Assembly: GCA_021464245.1 (NCBI GenBank)
Contig: JADCRB010000114.1
Location: 806,001 to 870,000 of the forward strand
Direction of reading: 5' to 3'
Length of the DNA: 64,000 nucleotides
Origin: Carallia brachiata
Lineage: Eukaryota; Streptophyta; Magnoliopsida; Malpighiales; Rhizophoraceae
The notes beneath the pieces are model-generated. The model saw nothing but the letters and a program-made list of their open reading frames with translations, searched no databases and was not told the origin of the DNA. Made by a program: the position numbers and the translations under genes. Numbering within the stretch: the first letter of the stretch is position 1; the number at the start of each line of letters is the position of its first letter. Shown here piece by piece: positions 1 through 11,862 of the stretch.

Positions 1-1298
1 ATTAATGGCTTTGTGACCTCGTGGGATTAGTAAGCCCCAAGTTTTATTCTTCTTAATTGCCTTAATTTTTTTATTCATTGCATTCACCTACTTAGGGTAT
101 TGAATCGTCTCATCAAATGATATATGTTCACAATCTGTAAATATCGCAAAATGCACTATATTCCCATTATCATGAACAACATTATTAAGGATTATCTCAT
201 AATCTTGCAATTTACCTAACTGTTAGCGATTCTTTTCAGACTTTGATTCATTTGGAGAGCTTGTGAAGTAGGATTCTGAACAGAAATTGGGGGCAACTTC
301 CCTATTTGCATTAAAGACTATAATTGAGACTCCTATTCTCACAAAATAGTAATAAGACGTTTTTTAGAGTCATTTTGTCTCCTCAGTATCAAATTTTCAT
401 GCTTTATCTTCTGCAAAGTCACATCTCTACTTAAATCACTTCTTTGTCATGGGATTGTACAGCTTATATCCTATATTTATAGCTAAAAGAATCGTCTTCA
501 CTCCTCAATCATCTAGCTTTGTCCTCGTTGTAGCAGGAACATGAGTAAAACAATAGAAGCAAACACCTTCAAATGTATCACACTAGGCTGAAATCGGTTT
601 ATACTTCTTTAAGAGTGACATTCTGAATATTTTGTGCAAGATCTGTTTAATAAGTAAACAGAAGGCAAAACAACTTTTACCCAAAAGGGATTGGTCGTTC
701 CTTTGACCTTTAGCAAGTTTCTCGCCATATTCATGATTGATCTATTCTTCCTTTCAACAACTCTATTATGTTATGATATGTAGGGAAACGTGACTCCATG
801 CTTTATTCCCTATACTTCACAATAATCCTTGAACTCATTAGAGACATATTCACTACCACCATCAATTCACAATATCTTTATATAATACTCACTCTGCCTC
901 TCAACAAGAGCCTTAAACTTCTTAAAGCAACCAAACACTTCAAATTTCCTTTGTATGCAATGAATCCAAGTCTTCTATGAAAGGCAATCTGCTTTGTTTT
1001 GTAAGAATACAGGTCTCACATATTTGATTCGGATGATTTATCTTGGGCAAACATGTCACCACATTATCCTGTGCAAGCAATTTTAAATTGTGAAAATTCA
1101 AATAACTAAAATGAAGATGCCACAACCAAGACTCGTTTTTCGCAATAGCACTTAGACAAATGTAAACATCAATGGTAATATCAACTCAAAATATCTGATT
1201 TTTTGTCAAAGAGGATTTGAGAACAAATGCATCTCTAGTATCACTAATTAAGAAATAATTATCACGTAACTATACGTTGTAACCCTTTTCAAGTAATT
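1..1298 (-). pseudogene. Ty1/copia pol remnant: RT edge, integrase, pre-integrase domain
   Basis: Conceptual minus-strand translation gives a decayed copia polyprotein running off the left edge. At about 1-60 it reads like the start of the copia RT domain (a W-x-L then P-R-G-H-K-A-I pattern). At about 700-790 it matches the integrase stretch with PY, HN, VVERKNR and MNMAR. At 940-1125 lies the gag-pre-integrase zinc-binding region (WHLHF, NLKLLAQ, LPKI, CETC, KQSRLPF). At 1200-1298 are the residues linking protease to pre-integrase (LLEKGYNV then RDNYFLISDTRDAF). Several stops and frameshifts break it, so it is a dead copy. The reading resumes beyond the insertion at 1299-2719. Family assignment is firm; the lineage within copia is not determined. 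Confidence 0.8.
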
Positions 1299-2719
1299 AA
1301 GATAAGCAAATTTTTAGTCTTCTAAGTTTAATTTTTTTTCAATTAAGTCCTATAAGTTAAAGTGTTTTCATTTAAGTCCTAAACGTTACTGTTTTTATTT
1401 CAATCGAGTTCAATCATTAACGGAAGACAGTTTGACCGTTAATTTTGGTATTTGACTGATTAAAATATTATTTTTAAAAGGAAATACATGAAGAAAACTA
1501 TTTAAAAATCAATTTAATATGCTCATACCGTATAAAAAGCGTATTTTGAACATTGTCAATAAAAACATATTTTACTTGAAAAATCTATACTAATAATTTC
1601 TCAAAAATACGTATCATATGCATGTTGAATTTTTTGTAAAAAATGTAAAATAATTTTAAAAAATTCAATATTTTCTAAACTTTAATGGATTCATTTTAAT
1701 TGAATATAATTTTGGACTGAAGGGACCTTGACTATTAAATATGGTTGGTGAACACATTAAAAAATTGCAAAAAATAAAAATATGTTAAAAAATTATAGAA
1801 ATGAAAAAGAGTATGGAAATATGTCTAAAAAAAAATTTTACTTTAAATTGATTTTCAAAATTTTTTATTCATTTATTTCGTTTTAAAATAATATTTTAAC
1901 GGTCAAATATGCAATTTTATTTTAAAATTTTGATTTTTATTAAAATGAAATTTCATTTTGAATTTTTCAAACTTTATAATTTTTTTTTAGTTGTTTGAAC
2001 TTTTAGAATTTTTGAAAATTTTTTGAAATTTTAAAAAATTTCAATATGCATATGATATATATTTTTGAGAAAATGTATTTGCTGATAATACTTTTTATAT
2101 GTATTTGTATTTTTTATATGTATTTGTTAAATTTGATAGGTTTTTAAAGTAAAATACTTTTTTGTACATATTCATACTTTTTTTTTTCATTTCTATAGTT
2201 TTAAACATATATATTTTTATTTTTTTGCAATTTTGCAATGTGGTCAACAACCATATTGAATGGTCAAAGTCCCTTCTGTCCAAAATTGTACTCAATTGAA
2301 ATGAATCCATTAACGATTATAAAACATTGAATTTGAATTTTTTTTAACCATTTTAACAAAAAAATTCAATATGCATATGATACGTATTTTGAGACATTAT
2401 TAGCAATATTCATTTTTATTTGTTTTTATAGATTTTTAAAATAAAATATATATTTTTATTGGCAATGTTCAAAATACGCTTTTTATATGGTATAAGCATT
2501 TTAAATTAATTTTTAAATATTTTTCTTCATGTATTTCCTTTTAAAAATAATATTTTAATCAATCAAATACCAAAATTAACGGTCAAACGGTCTTCCGTTA
2601 GTGATTAGACTCGATTGAAATGAAATCAGTAACATTTAGGACTTAAATGAAAACGTTTTAATGTATAAGATGCAATTGAAAAAATTTTAAACCTATAAGA
2701 CTAAAAATTTGCTTATCTC
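1299..2719. mobile_element. Mutator-like foldback element inserted in copia pol
   Basis: The two ends are long terminal inverted repeats: the left end from 1300 and the reverse complement of the right end share AGATAAGCAAATTTTTAGTCT, and the similarity continues for well over 200 bp into the element (the arms around 1380-1490 and 2520-2640 are complementary). The element is flanked by a direct repeat TCAAGTAATT at 1289-1298 and 2720-2729, a 9-10 bp target duplication typical of Mutator-like elements. It lies inside the codons for the LLE residues of the copia polyprotein, and the frame on the two sides matches. The interior is AT-rich and I see no transposase, so it is non-autonomous. Confidence 0.75.
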
Positions 2720-3700
2720 TCAAGTAATTGCCTAAACTGAGAATATTGCTCTTTATATCTAGCACATAGAACACATCTGATATGCAATTATGGTTTTCAT
2801 TTTTCAACTTGATGATAATATGCCCCTTTTCCATCACAGGAATACTATTATTATCAGCAAACTTGACCGTCGAGCGAATTGACTCAACAAGATCAACAAA
2901 GAGCTCATTCTTTCCATACATATGATTGGTATATCCAGTGTCAAGGAATCACATGTTTCAATTTGGCGTTTTAGTGGTTGAAACAACTATTATGAGAGTT
3001 TGATTTTTCATCATCTCTCTTTTGTGTGCAGTGATCTGTCTGATTATTCTCCTTTAATCTACACTCATGAGAATAATGGTCACGCTTGTGGTATGAGTAA
3101 CACTCAATATTGGATTTGCCTTACCTTTCTTTGCCTTGACCTCTTCCTTGGCCTCGACTTCGACCTCGACCTCTGTATGTCTGGTCTGAATTCCTTTGGT
3201 TATTCTATTGATTGTCTCCACGTCCATAATTATTGTAATGACTTCCTTGACCTCGATTGTTGTAGGAACTACCACGTTCTCTTCCTCTTTCAGAAGAGGA
3301 ATTTTTCTTCTACTTTGATTGATCATTCTACTCACCTTTGGTGGGAGGTTAGCTATAGAGGGTTTGCTCTACTGACTTTTCAATGCGCTTCTCATTCATG
3401 CACTGTTCGTGAGGTTGCAATGCGTCCATTAATACATCAACTTACAATTGATTCAAAACGATGTGCTCGTATTATGGTATGAGTGTCCGGAAAATCTTTT
3501 CAATTTTAACTTGATCATTAAGCTGCCCTTTATAGATTTTCATTTGATTCGTCGAGGCTAGAACTCTACTAAACCGAAACCATTTCTGAGGTTTCTATCT
3601 GTAATAGTTCAAACTGACATCATAAGGTTTGGAGTTTCGCCTTTTTAACTTTATCCGCACCTTAGAAATACGCCATTAAAATATTACATACTTGTTTTGA
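2720..3700 (-). pseudogene. Ty1/copia gag and protease remnant
   Basis: This is the 5' part of the same copia element as 1-1298, on the minus strand. Positions 2730-2921 encode the region around the retropepsin end (ISDVFYVLDIKSNILSLG, the usual copia V-x-Y-V-P-x-L-x-x-N-L-L-S pattern). About 3030-3335 encodes a basic and glutamate-rich linker and a damaged zinc knuckle (CYSYHK...HYSHEC, with the second Cys lost). About 3340-3690 resembles copia gag (VKKAKLQTL, FELLQ, then DESNENL, then a FESIV segment). Stops are frequent. The start of gag and the 5' LTR are missing beyond about 3700. A 160-codon plus-strand frame over the same DNA is antisense and not a gene. Confidence 0.75.
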
Positions 3701-4912
3701 TGACCCAAATATTGAAAATAGTCTAACTAACCCAATTTTTACTCAAATAATAATTAATTAACAAATGTGGATTAACTTCAATACCTCTTGGGTCGTTTTA
3801 CCTAACATCATAATCATCTTTCCATTCCACATCAATTGTCACATTCGTAGTACTCCAGTCATCCGAGGATACCACTAGTAGTCAAGAGATATATCTGACG
3901 TAATGATTTAAATCATACAAACCATTCCAACCAATAAGTGCTAAGACTCTATAAATACTTTGCTTAGTATATTTTAAAAAAATTAAACCAACTTAAATGC
4001 TACACCATTAAAAACTTCATAATCGTAGTTTACTATGTAATCATTTTAGGACCTCATTCAATAGCTTTTTTTTTGGGTTGGATTGAATGGATTTTGACAT
4101 GATATTAGTGTCGTTATAATTTAGCAGTGTTGAGTTCAAACTCTATTGCTCTCCTCCACATTTACTTCTTAATTTCTATTGGTTAGGCAAGTCTGTGCTT
4201 TGATCACAACTTCAACGTAGTAGATTTGTCTATGATAGGTCTCGTTGGAATATAATCTGTGAACTATTATTTGGTCTCACTCAACGAAGTAAGCTTTCGA
4301 GGTAAATGGTTTGTGTCTTTTTTTATATCTATAGTAAATCTATAGTTTGTGTCTTTTTTTTTTTTTTTTGTCTATTGGAATTGGTAGTTCAACAGTAAGT
4401 GAAGGGAAAAGCTGTGTTAAGACTAAACTTCAAACCCCAAACTAAAGAATTAGATGCACATGCCTCCAACCAACTGAATTAAGTTCAGTGTTTAGTTAAA
4501 TACTTTTTTTTATTTCCCTACATTACAAAAGGCCCAAAACATATTAAGAAAAACCGACCCAGCCCAAACTAACAGCACAAAAACCTTGAGGAAGAGCTAT
4601 AGCACAAAACATTGAGAACAAACTAGAATAGTCCAACAGTGAAAAATGATAATATATCAAAAAAACATGAACGTTCCTCCACCTAGTTTAATAATTTCAC
4701 ACACTTAGTGTCTAGTTTTTCTAACTAATTTTGGAGTGTGAGGGTATACTTGGAACATTAAAATTTTTTTTAGATAAATGAGAAATAGGTGAAAGAAATT
4801 AATGAGAGAAAAAAAATGATTTAATTTAGTTTTCTAACTAAATTCTTTCCCATGTTCTTACCAAACCAAAGAAAGTGTGAGGGACAAAAAAACAGAGAAG
4901 ACTTTCTAACAA
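3701..4912. other. AT-rich intergenic, no gene seen
   Basis: There is no coding pattern. The stretch has T-runs near 4066 and 4355 and short tRNA-B-box-like phrases (for example near 4129 and 4428) that are too weak to call SINEs. Confidence 0.5.
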
Positions 4913-4929
4913 TATCATATGGGGATATA

Positions 4930-5802
4930 TATAAATTTTTTTTGACCAGAAAATAAAAAAATTAAATTAAGTACCCAGATAAGTACAAAGGGGATTAGCC
5001 CATAACTAAGCCCACACCAACCATACAGAGATAAAAACTAGTTATCCTATAATACAAAAGAAGCCCACCACACCCTAAATTCCAAGTCTTACAGCTAACT
5101 AAACAAACCATGAAACAACACTCAGCTGAGCCCAAAAGTTGGGAAATAGTAGGCCTGCTCTTCATAGAGCTGGGCCCAAAGCCTGACCTAGATAGAAACT
5201 CGTTTAGGAAACCCATACAAACCATTGGCAAACTAGTGAAACCTAAGCAAGTAAGGAAAGCAACAAGCCTCATGGGGCCATACAGCGGTAGGACCTCAGC
5301 TTGAGGCTGGAAGCACACTGGTGAATGCCGCAACGCAAAACAAAGCGCCAACAAAAGCCACAGCTATAGAAAATGTTGGCAAGTAAGGAACGGAGGCCAA
5401 CCAAAAGTCGATGACCGGAGTGACACCCAAGACGGCGCGAGACAAAGTGTACGCAGGCTTCTTTAGTAGCAAAAACCACCCCTTCCCTCATGCCCACCCC
5501 CTCTAGCAAAGAAGCGGGGCGGGGGACGCCTTCGATGTACCCCAAGACAATACCAAGCCCTGTAAGTCGAATAAAACGCCCAACCGAGAAGAACCAAGGC
5601 CCACTTACACCGCAACCAAAAGATAGACCAAAACCAACACACAAGGGTTACAAAGCTCCACAAAGGGAGGATGAAACGCCAATCAGAAACGGCGGCTACA
5701 AAGTAAATTGGGGAAGAAACTACCAGCGCATGATAGCCAAGCGCTCGACGCCAAATAACAAACCTCAAGTGCACTTTTTCTACTTTGTTATAATAACCAC
5801 AC
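4930..5802 (-). mobile_element. TSD-flanked poly(A) retroposon of unknown content
   Basis: A perfect 17-bp direct repeat TATCATATGGGGATATA lies at 4913-4929 and 5803-5819. Between them is about 870 bp whose left end begins with a T-run, that is, an A-tail on the minus strand. A long target duplication plus an A-tail is the hallmark of target-primed (LINE-type) retroposition. The interior at 5100-5750 is clearly more GC-rich than its surroundings. Minus-strand open frames exist at 4995-5354, 5270-5644 and 5463-5774, but none resembles a family I know. It could be a 5'-truncated LINE, a long SINE or a retrocopied transcript. Confidence 0.6.
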
Positions 5803-5819
5803 TATCATATGGGGATATA

Positions 5820-7214
5820 ATAGCATAGTTTCTCCATGTATTGCATGTATCATGCGTTGTCCTTGCAAGTCATGTCACATCAACAATCAACTATTCATCT
5901 TTCTTTTAATAAATAAAAGAAAAGTTACATAGGTACTCAATAATAAATGTAAAGTTAATGTATGAGATCTGAACTTTTAGATAATCAGAAATGTATTAAA
6001 TTTAAAAAAAAATTATTAAATTAATTATGTGTCTTCTGCTTACCATAAATTGCGTATCTACGCCGCAGTATCCTATAATAATAACAATTTTAGACACAGC
6101 TAACATTTCCAGACTGTCAATTTCAACCACGCATTAAAAGCCTAAAAATTTGGGACCATCCACAAAAATATTTTTATTTTGTTTATCAACTGAGAAAAGA
6201 TTCTTGATGAATAGCCTTCGTGTTGTTGGATGTAGGCTAGTAGATTCACCTTGTTCAAAAGCAAATTTTTGCTTCAAATTAAGTCGTTAAATGATCATCA
6301 TAATTCCTTTGCATCACTTTGCAGGAAATGCATAAAAACGTTAAGGAAATACCTTGTGGGATTCATTAAGTAGGATTAAAATAAGATAAAGAGTGATATA
6401 TGTTGTTAGATAATTAAAATTAAAAAAATAAATTATTAAATATTATTAAACAAATAATATGACTTATTTTATGTTAATTAAAATTAAACTATATTATGAA
6501 GTCCAAAACATTAGATTTGAAAACTTAAGATCTCTGTTGTTGTTTTGAGCTGCAAAGTCAACAAAGCGAGCAAAGAATTCTTTTTTATTTTTTGAAAGGA
6601 TACAATTATACAGACACGTAATCTGTGACATGCAGACAATACGTAGTCAATTCAATAATTTTTATTTTTTTTTTAAATTCAATACATTTTTCATGGTTCA
6701 ATAGTCTAGAATTCATAGACCAACTTTATACCTACAATTAAATGCCTACGTAACTTTTTCCCTTTTTGAAAAAATTGTTCAAGAAAAGCCATTGAATTAA
6801 TAAGCTAATGAATTTTCTTTTTTCTTATTTTTTTGATTTACAAAAAAATATGCATTTCAAATATGTTGATCATGGGTTAAGACTAGGGTTACCATTGCAA
6901 TCTTCCTTTAACCAACTTTTATGAAGAAGATCCACCACTTAAGTATTGTTAAATTTGAGTAAGTCTCTCCCGTTCAATCATGATATTAATGGTGTTGAAC
7001 TAAAGCACAGCAAGCCCAAGGGCCCATGAAGTAGAGATTTTTAGCTTTCGTAGCATTTGAGACTCGACTCCGGTCGTGACGAGAAGACATGCCAAACCAC
7101 CAACCAGACTACCGTGGAAGCTGATGAATCATACTTCAATGCTCTTACATCTTACATATAAGTTGATGAATATGAATGACAACTACTACCCTTTACTCCT
7201 TTACATTTTCAGTT
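5820..7214. other. AT-rich intergenic upstream of the P450 pseudogene
   Basis: I see no gene or repeat that I can name. The region holds poly-A/T runs and ordinary AT-rich DNA. Confidence 0.5.
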
Positions 7215-8991
7215 ATGGAGTACCAATTGCCTTCCATTCCAATACTCATCGCCTTCCTCTCCTTCATCTTCATAGCAGTGAAGATACTGAAACAATCAAA
7301 GACCAAATTCCAAACACACATCTGCCCCAGGACCGAGGAGGCTGGCAATTATGGGAAGCATTCACCGGTTTCTTTTTTCCATGCCTCACCATCGTCTAGC
7401 AGAGTTATCAAAGAAATATGGAGGCATTGTGCACCTTCAGCTCGGTGAAGTTCCCATGTCATCATTTCATCGCCAGAGGCAGCTAAGGAAATCATGAAAA
7501 CCCACGATGTCATCTTCTCACGAAGGCACTTTGTGCTGGCTGCTAGCTTTGCAACTTATAATCTAAAAGATATTGTGTTTGCACCATATGGAGTGTTTTG
7601 GAAGCAGTTGTTAAAACTATGTGCGTTGGAGTTGCTAAGTGCGAAACACAGGCAATCCTTTTGATCGATTCTGGAAGAGGAGGTATCTTATTAGTTCAAT
7701 TGCTTCTACAGCTGGGTTGCCATTCGACTTCAGTAGGAAATTGTTTTCATTAACATATGACATTGTTGCGCGGGGTAGTTTTGGCTAAAAATGCAAAGGA
7801 CAAGAGGCTTCATAGCGGTTATGGAGGAAATTCTGGAGTATGCAGGTGGATTCAATCTTGCAGATGTGTTCAATGAGATTACTGCAAGTGATTGGCGGGA
7901 GGGGCTTTGGCTCAAGAGTCTAAATCAAGAATCTGATAGGCTACTGGGAACTATCATCAAAGATCATAGAGATAGAAGGGGAATGACAGAGAAAGATGGC
8001 TATGATGATGAAGAAGATGATCTTGTAGATGTTCTTTTGAAGCTCCAGGAGCATGGAGACCTTGAATTTCCCTTGACAGATGAAAATATAGAGGAATTCC
8101 TCCTTGTTAGCAGTCATGTTCCTCCCTACATATCCTCCAATTTCATACCATTTTTATTTTTTCTTATTTGGTCTTAAAGGAAGGTCAAAACTCATATTAT
8201 AACTAGAGAACGAGAGATTTGGAGGAGGTAAAACCCCGATCTCCACCCTGGTATAGTGCCAGTGAACCAATTGTTCTTGGCAGCTAGTTCTCATACCTTT
8301 CTTCTATGTCAAAGTTATAAGAATTATGTGTTTAGTTAAATCTGGCTGACAATGCAATTCTCTTTCAGGATACTTTTGTGGCTAGAAGTGAGACATCAGC
8401 AACAACAACAGAATGGACAACAGAATGGGCAATGTCTGAAATGGTGAAGAACCCAAGAGTACTGAAAAAGGCACAGTTAGAGGTCAGGAAACTATTTGAA
8501 CAAAATGGAAATGTTGATGAATCAAGCCTACATGAACTACACTACTTAAAATCAATCATCGAGAAAACTCTGAGAATGCATCCTCCTGCTCCCTTGCTAG
8601 TTCCAGGAGAAGCCAGAGAGAAATGTGAGATCAATGGTTATGAGATACCTGCAAAATAAAAAATCCTTGTGAATGCATGGGCTATAGGAAGGGATACAAA
8701 GTATTGGACCGATCCTAAGACGTTCTACCTAGAGAGATTCAACGACAGCCCATAGCTTTCAAGGGGAACCACTTTGAGCTTATCCCATTTGGTGCTGGAA
8801 GGAGGATGTGGCCTGGCCTGTTGTTTAGTATAGCCGGTATTAAGCTCCCACCTGCTCAGTTGCTGTGCCATTTTGATTGGAAGCCCCCTGATGGTCTCAA
8901 GCCAAAAGCATTAGCTATGACTGAGAATTTTGGTATGACAGCTATAAGGAAAAATGACCTCAACTTGATTGCCATTCCACACCATGGCTAG
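7215..8991 (+). pseudogene. CYP71D-type cytochrome P450 pseudogene
   Basis: The start at 7215 opens a typical microsomal signal anchor (MEYQLPSIPILIAFLSFIFI). Exon 1 can be followed through frame changes: KKYGGIVHLQLGEVP, SSPEAAKEIMKTHDVIFS, then YNLKDIVFAPYG. Later landmarks are GGFNLADVF and TDENIEEF. An intron of about 260 bp (GT near 8109, AG near 8369) precedes exon 2 with the I-helix region, KNPRVLKKAQ, the ExxR motif (EKTLR) and the FGAGRR heme loop, ending at TAG 8989-8991. Damage includes at least two frameshifts in exon 1, in-frame stops (for example TGA near 7661 and TAA 8657-8659), a 12-bp duplication giving TTEW twice near 8410-8430, a helix-C WxxxR changed to WKQLL, A-G-S changed to A-R-S in the oxygen-binding motif, and the heme-ligand Cys replaced by Trp. 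It is related to terpenoid-oxidising CYP71D enzymes and cannot make an active enzyme. Confidence 0.88.
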
Positions 8992-9829
8992 TAAAATGAT
9001 GTTCTACGCTTAGTTTGTATCAGTTGGAGCCAAAAACTACTCACTTGTCTATTGTAGCAGTACTGAAACATATTTCTTTTGTTTTTTTATCTTCTTTTGG
9101 ATCATTAAGGATCCGACTTACGTGTCCAGAGATTTTGGCCTGAGAAGTAATTATAGAGTGGGGTCCGTCTGTTACATTTTTTTTTTCAAATTTCAATTTA
9201 AGTCTAAAATCAATGAATTTGCAACAAAAAATAAAAATGTGCAACTGACAGAAGATTTTGATTTCAACAAATTGTATAAATGTCAAAATACACCTGGTTG
9301 TGCATTATTTTGTTACTGCTTGCACATCAACTAACTCGCTCCATGGACTCAAAACAGAATATGCATCCGGCCAAAGCTGGCGGCACCAATACCAGCACCG
9401 AACACCCCTCCCTTGCATTAACAAGGTCAAAACCCCCAGTAAAAAACAAGAGGAGAGCCTGTACTTCCTCCAAGCCACCCTATCCTTGGTTCATAGCTAG
9501 CCACTCCTTGTTTCAAGGCCATTGCCAAAACAATTGCAGCAAAGTGTTATCTCTTCTAAAAGCCTACCAAGTGTAATTGCACGCCAATTTCTACAGGGTT
9601 CTATTATATGACCGGAGAAAATCATTTGGGGAAATATCCATAATGCAAGGAATNTTAAAATTTTTATAACTATATCTAAAATGTGTAATAAAAAAAGAAA
9701 ACAAATTACTATTTTTCCGATTGTACATTTTATCGATGTTTTACATAAATTACAATAATTGTTATATCACGAACATTCTTCCGTCAACTTATCCTCCGGC
9801 CATATACTTTTTTCCTTTCTACAATGAAG
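8992..9829. other. Intergenic; assembly N at 9654
   Basis: No gene is recognised. The base at 9654 is N, suggesting a contig join or an unresolved site. Two overlapping plus-strand frames at 9258-9576 have no recognisable motif. Confidence 0.4.
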
Positions 9830-10210
9830 CTGCAAAATTACTCAGCCTTCCAATTTTTCCATCTTTGCAAGACAATCCACTGAATGGTTTGGCTTCTCTC
9901 CTTCGATGAACAAAAGTAACCTCAGAATTTCACCGAAGCTTATTACTTGGGTCATTAAGGTTATTAATCCATCTCCATTGCCAATATTTGGAGTTGTTCA
10001 TCGAGGGAAAACACTACTTGTCGAATGACTCAATAATCACCATATAGTTGCCAAATAGATTTCTGCCAACTGACATACTTACAGCCCCTTGATATGCTCT
10101 AAATTGTGCCAAAGTCAGAGTCTGCCATACCAATAGAATTAAGAGAAGCAGTAAAACATTCCTTTAATGTTTCCAACACCCCATCTCCCCTAATGACAAT
10201 TCAACTATCC
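9830..10210 (-). pseudogene. Degenerate RNase H-like fragment
   Basis: Minus-strand translation in shifting frames resembles the plant RNase H-like (RVT_3) domain found in LINEs and retro-derived genes: a G-x-x-E/L-K-E-C-F region near 10160-10200, a region compatible with the L-F-x-D-S helix around 10050, and an F-V-H-R-R-R-E-A-K-like end near 9890-9910, matching the usual VxHxxRxxNxxADxLA. Stops are numerous. This is recognition by pattern only, and no flanking reverse transcriptase is visible. Confidence 0.35.
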
Positions 10211-10612
10211 ATGAACCTGTAGTCACAGTCATATCTCATAAGGACAAGCCCGAATCCAAAATTTATGTGCCAAGGCCCAAACACAGCATAAAAAATGGTC
10301 TATGGCAGGGGCTCATCCGAGAACCTACTCTAGGCCCCACAAGTCACTTCAGCAGCTAGCAAGCGGTAAGGAACACATCTTCCCCGATTTGACCTCCCAC
10401 CACGGGCCAATTAAAATCCACCGCACTTTCTATAAATACCTCAAACAACATCAATTCTAAAATAAGGATGTCATAGTCTCTAAATTTTTTAATTATTCAT
10501 TTATTTACATTTTATTGATTTAATTATTAAAGTACTAACGTCGTGTAGAACTTAACACCCTCTAGTTTTGCCTCATCTTATAGGTCGCGAAGGCCAACTC
10601 AATACTAACTAC

Positions 10613-11364
10613 CATAGTTATTAAAACCGGCTCAGACACTGACCCGGTCAGGCGACTGGGTCAGTGAGTCATTGGTTCAATTAGTGGGTCATTGGTTCAA
10701 CCAATGAGTCATTAATTCTTAAGAAAATGAATATATCAAATAATATATATAAATTTTTTGTGCAATTTAGTACAATAATTACATTTTCACAAATTAAAAA
10801 GTAATTTATACTAATCAAAATTTTGATAAAAATTTTTAAAAAATTATTTTTTAAAATCACTTATAACATATTATTTGATATATTAACAATTTTAAATTAT
10901 TGCCTACATAAAATAGATTATAAAAAGTAAAAAATTATTAAATTGTACAAAAAAAATATTGTGTAATACTGTTTAGTATTATGAAAATATTATTTTTATC
11001 ATTCACACAGTAAAAAGTTAAAAAAATAAATTTTAGTGTGTAAATATTATACAAATATTATTGTTCAAGTAGTAAAAAATAAAAAAAATTTATAATTTTT
11101 ACTGTTTGAACACTGTTTATCATTAAAAAAATATTATTTTTACTGTTTATATAGTGAAAAGTGAAAAAAAATTATAATTTTTATTGTTTGACCACTGTTC
11201 ATCATTAAAAAATTATTATTTTTACTGTTTGTACAGTAAAAAATAAAAAAAAATTTATTATTCAAATAACCTGGTTACTGTTCACGTAAACCGGTCCGAC
11301 CCAGTGCCCGGGTCACTGGATCACCAATCCAACCGACCAAACTGAGTCGAGTTTAATAACTATA
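10613..11364. mobile_element. MITE with AACCGG-type ends
   Basis: The ends are inverted repeats: the left end from 10613 reads CATAGTTATTAAAACCGGCT, and the right end on the other strand reads TATAGTTATTAAACTCGACT. Further inside, GGTCGGAC and GTGACC-rich blocks are also complementary. An 11-bp direct repeat ATACTAACTAC flanks it at 10602-10612 and 11362-11372; because it overlaps the end bases, the true target duplication is 8-11 bp. The interior is AT-rich and has no coding capacity. An 8-bp duplication would point to hAT, 9 bp to Mutator. Confidence 0.6.
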
Positions 11365-11600
11365 CTAACTACTTCTCATGATTCAGCCCACTCTCAGACT
11401 TCTGGGATCCAGCTCGGTCAATCTCTAAGTTACCAAATTTGATCTTCCTCCTCCCGGCGCCCATTTTAGTTAAGGAAAACGCTACGGAGCTGTCTCCGAG
11501 AATATGACAACTTACCATATGGAAAATGATAAGTGGCAAGCTCATAGCCGTGCAAGGCTGTACCAATCAAGAATGGACACATTAAAGATTCAAATAATTT

Positions 11601-11862
11601 TGTTGGACTAGGATTCACTGTTTGATGAATTTATTCTTCACACTGCACTATATGATAACCAGTTTCAAGTTTCAAGCATTTCTAGGCTATGGCACGCCTA
11701 AAATTTTTGCCTTCGGTCTTAGTTCAAGTTTCAATCTCTATTTATCATTCCTTTTTTTTCTGTTCAGTTTTTTTGTATAAATTCCTATAACTTGTTCAAA
11801 TTCAATACACACTGAAATTATTCTCTCAATTCTCTCTTTACTTTCAATATAGTATCAGAGTT
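11601..11862 (+). mobile_element. Ty1/copia LTR with PBS (remnant)
   Basis: The sequence starts TGTTGGACTAGG at 11601, has a TATA-like box (TATAAATT) near 11776 and ends about 11846 in TTTCA. It is followed within a few bases by TAGTATCAGAGTT (11850-11862), one base from the plant copia primer-binding consensus TGGTATCAGAG complementary to initiator tRNA-Met. The LTR is therefore short (about 246 bp) and in plus orientation. No copia gag-pol follows before Tat element A begins at 12350, so only the 5' end survives. Confidence 0.55.

Noticed and set aside
3000..3482. 160-codon plus-strand open frame
   Set aside because: It is antisense to the copia gag remnant, has no recognisable domain, and is explained by codon bias of the real strand.
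9258..9576. Overlapping plus frames of 80 and 98 codons
   Set aside because: No motif or compositional signature of coding sequence, and there are poly-A runs and an N nearby.
10430..10450. TATAAATACC-type box as a promoter of a gene or an integrated pararetrovirus
   Set aside because: No downstream coding sequence or viral domain is visible; it may be an LTR scrap, but that cannot be supported.
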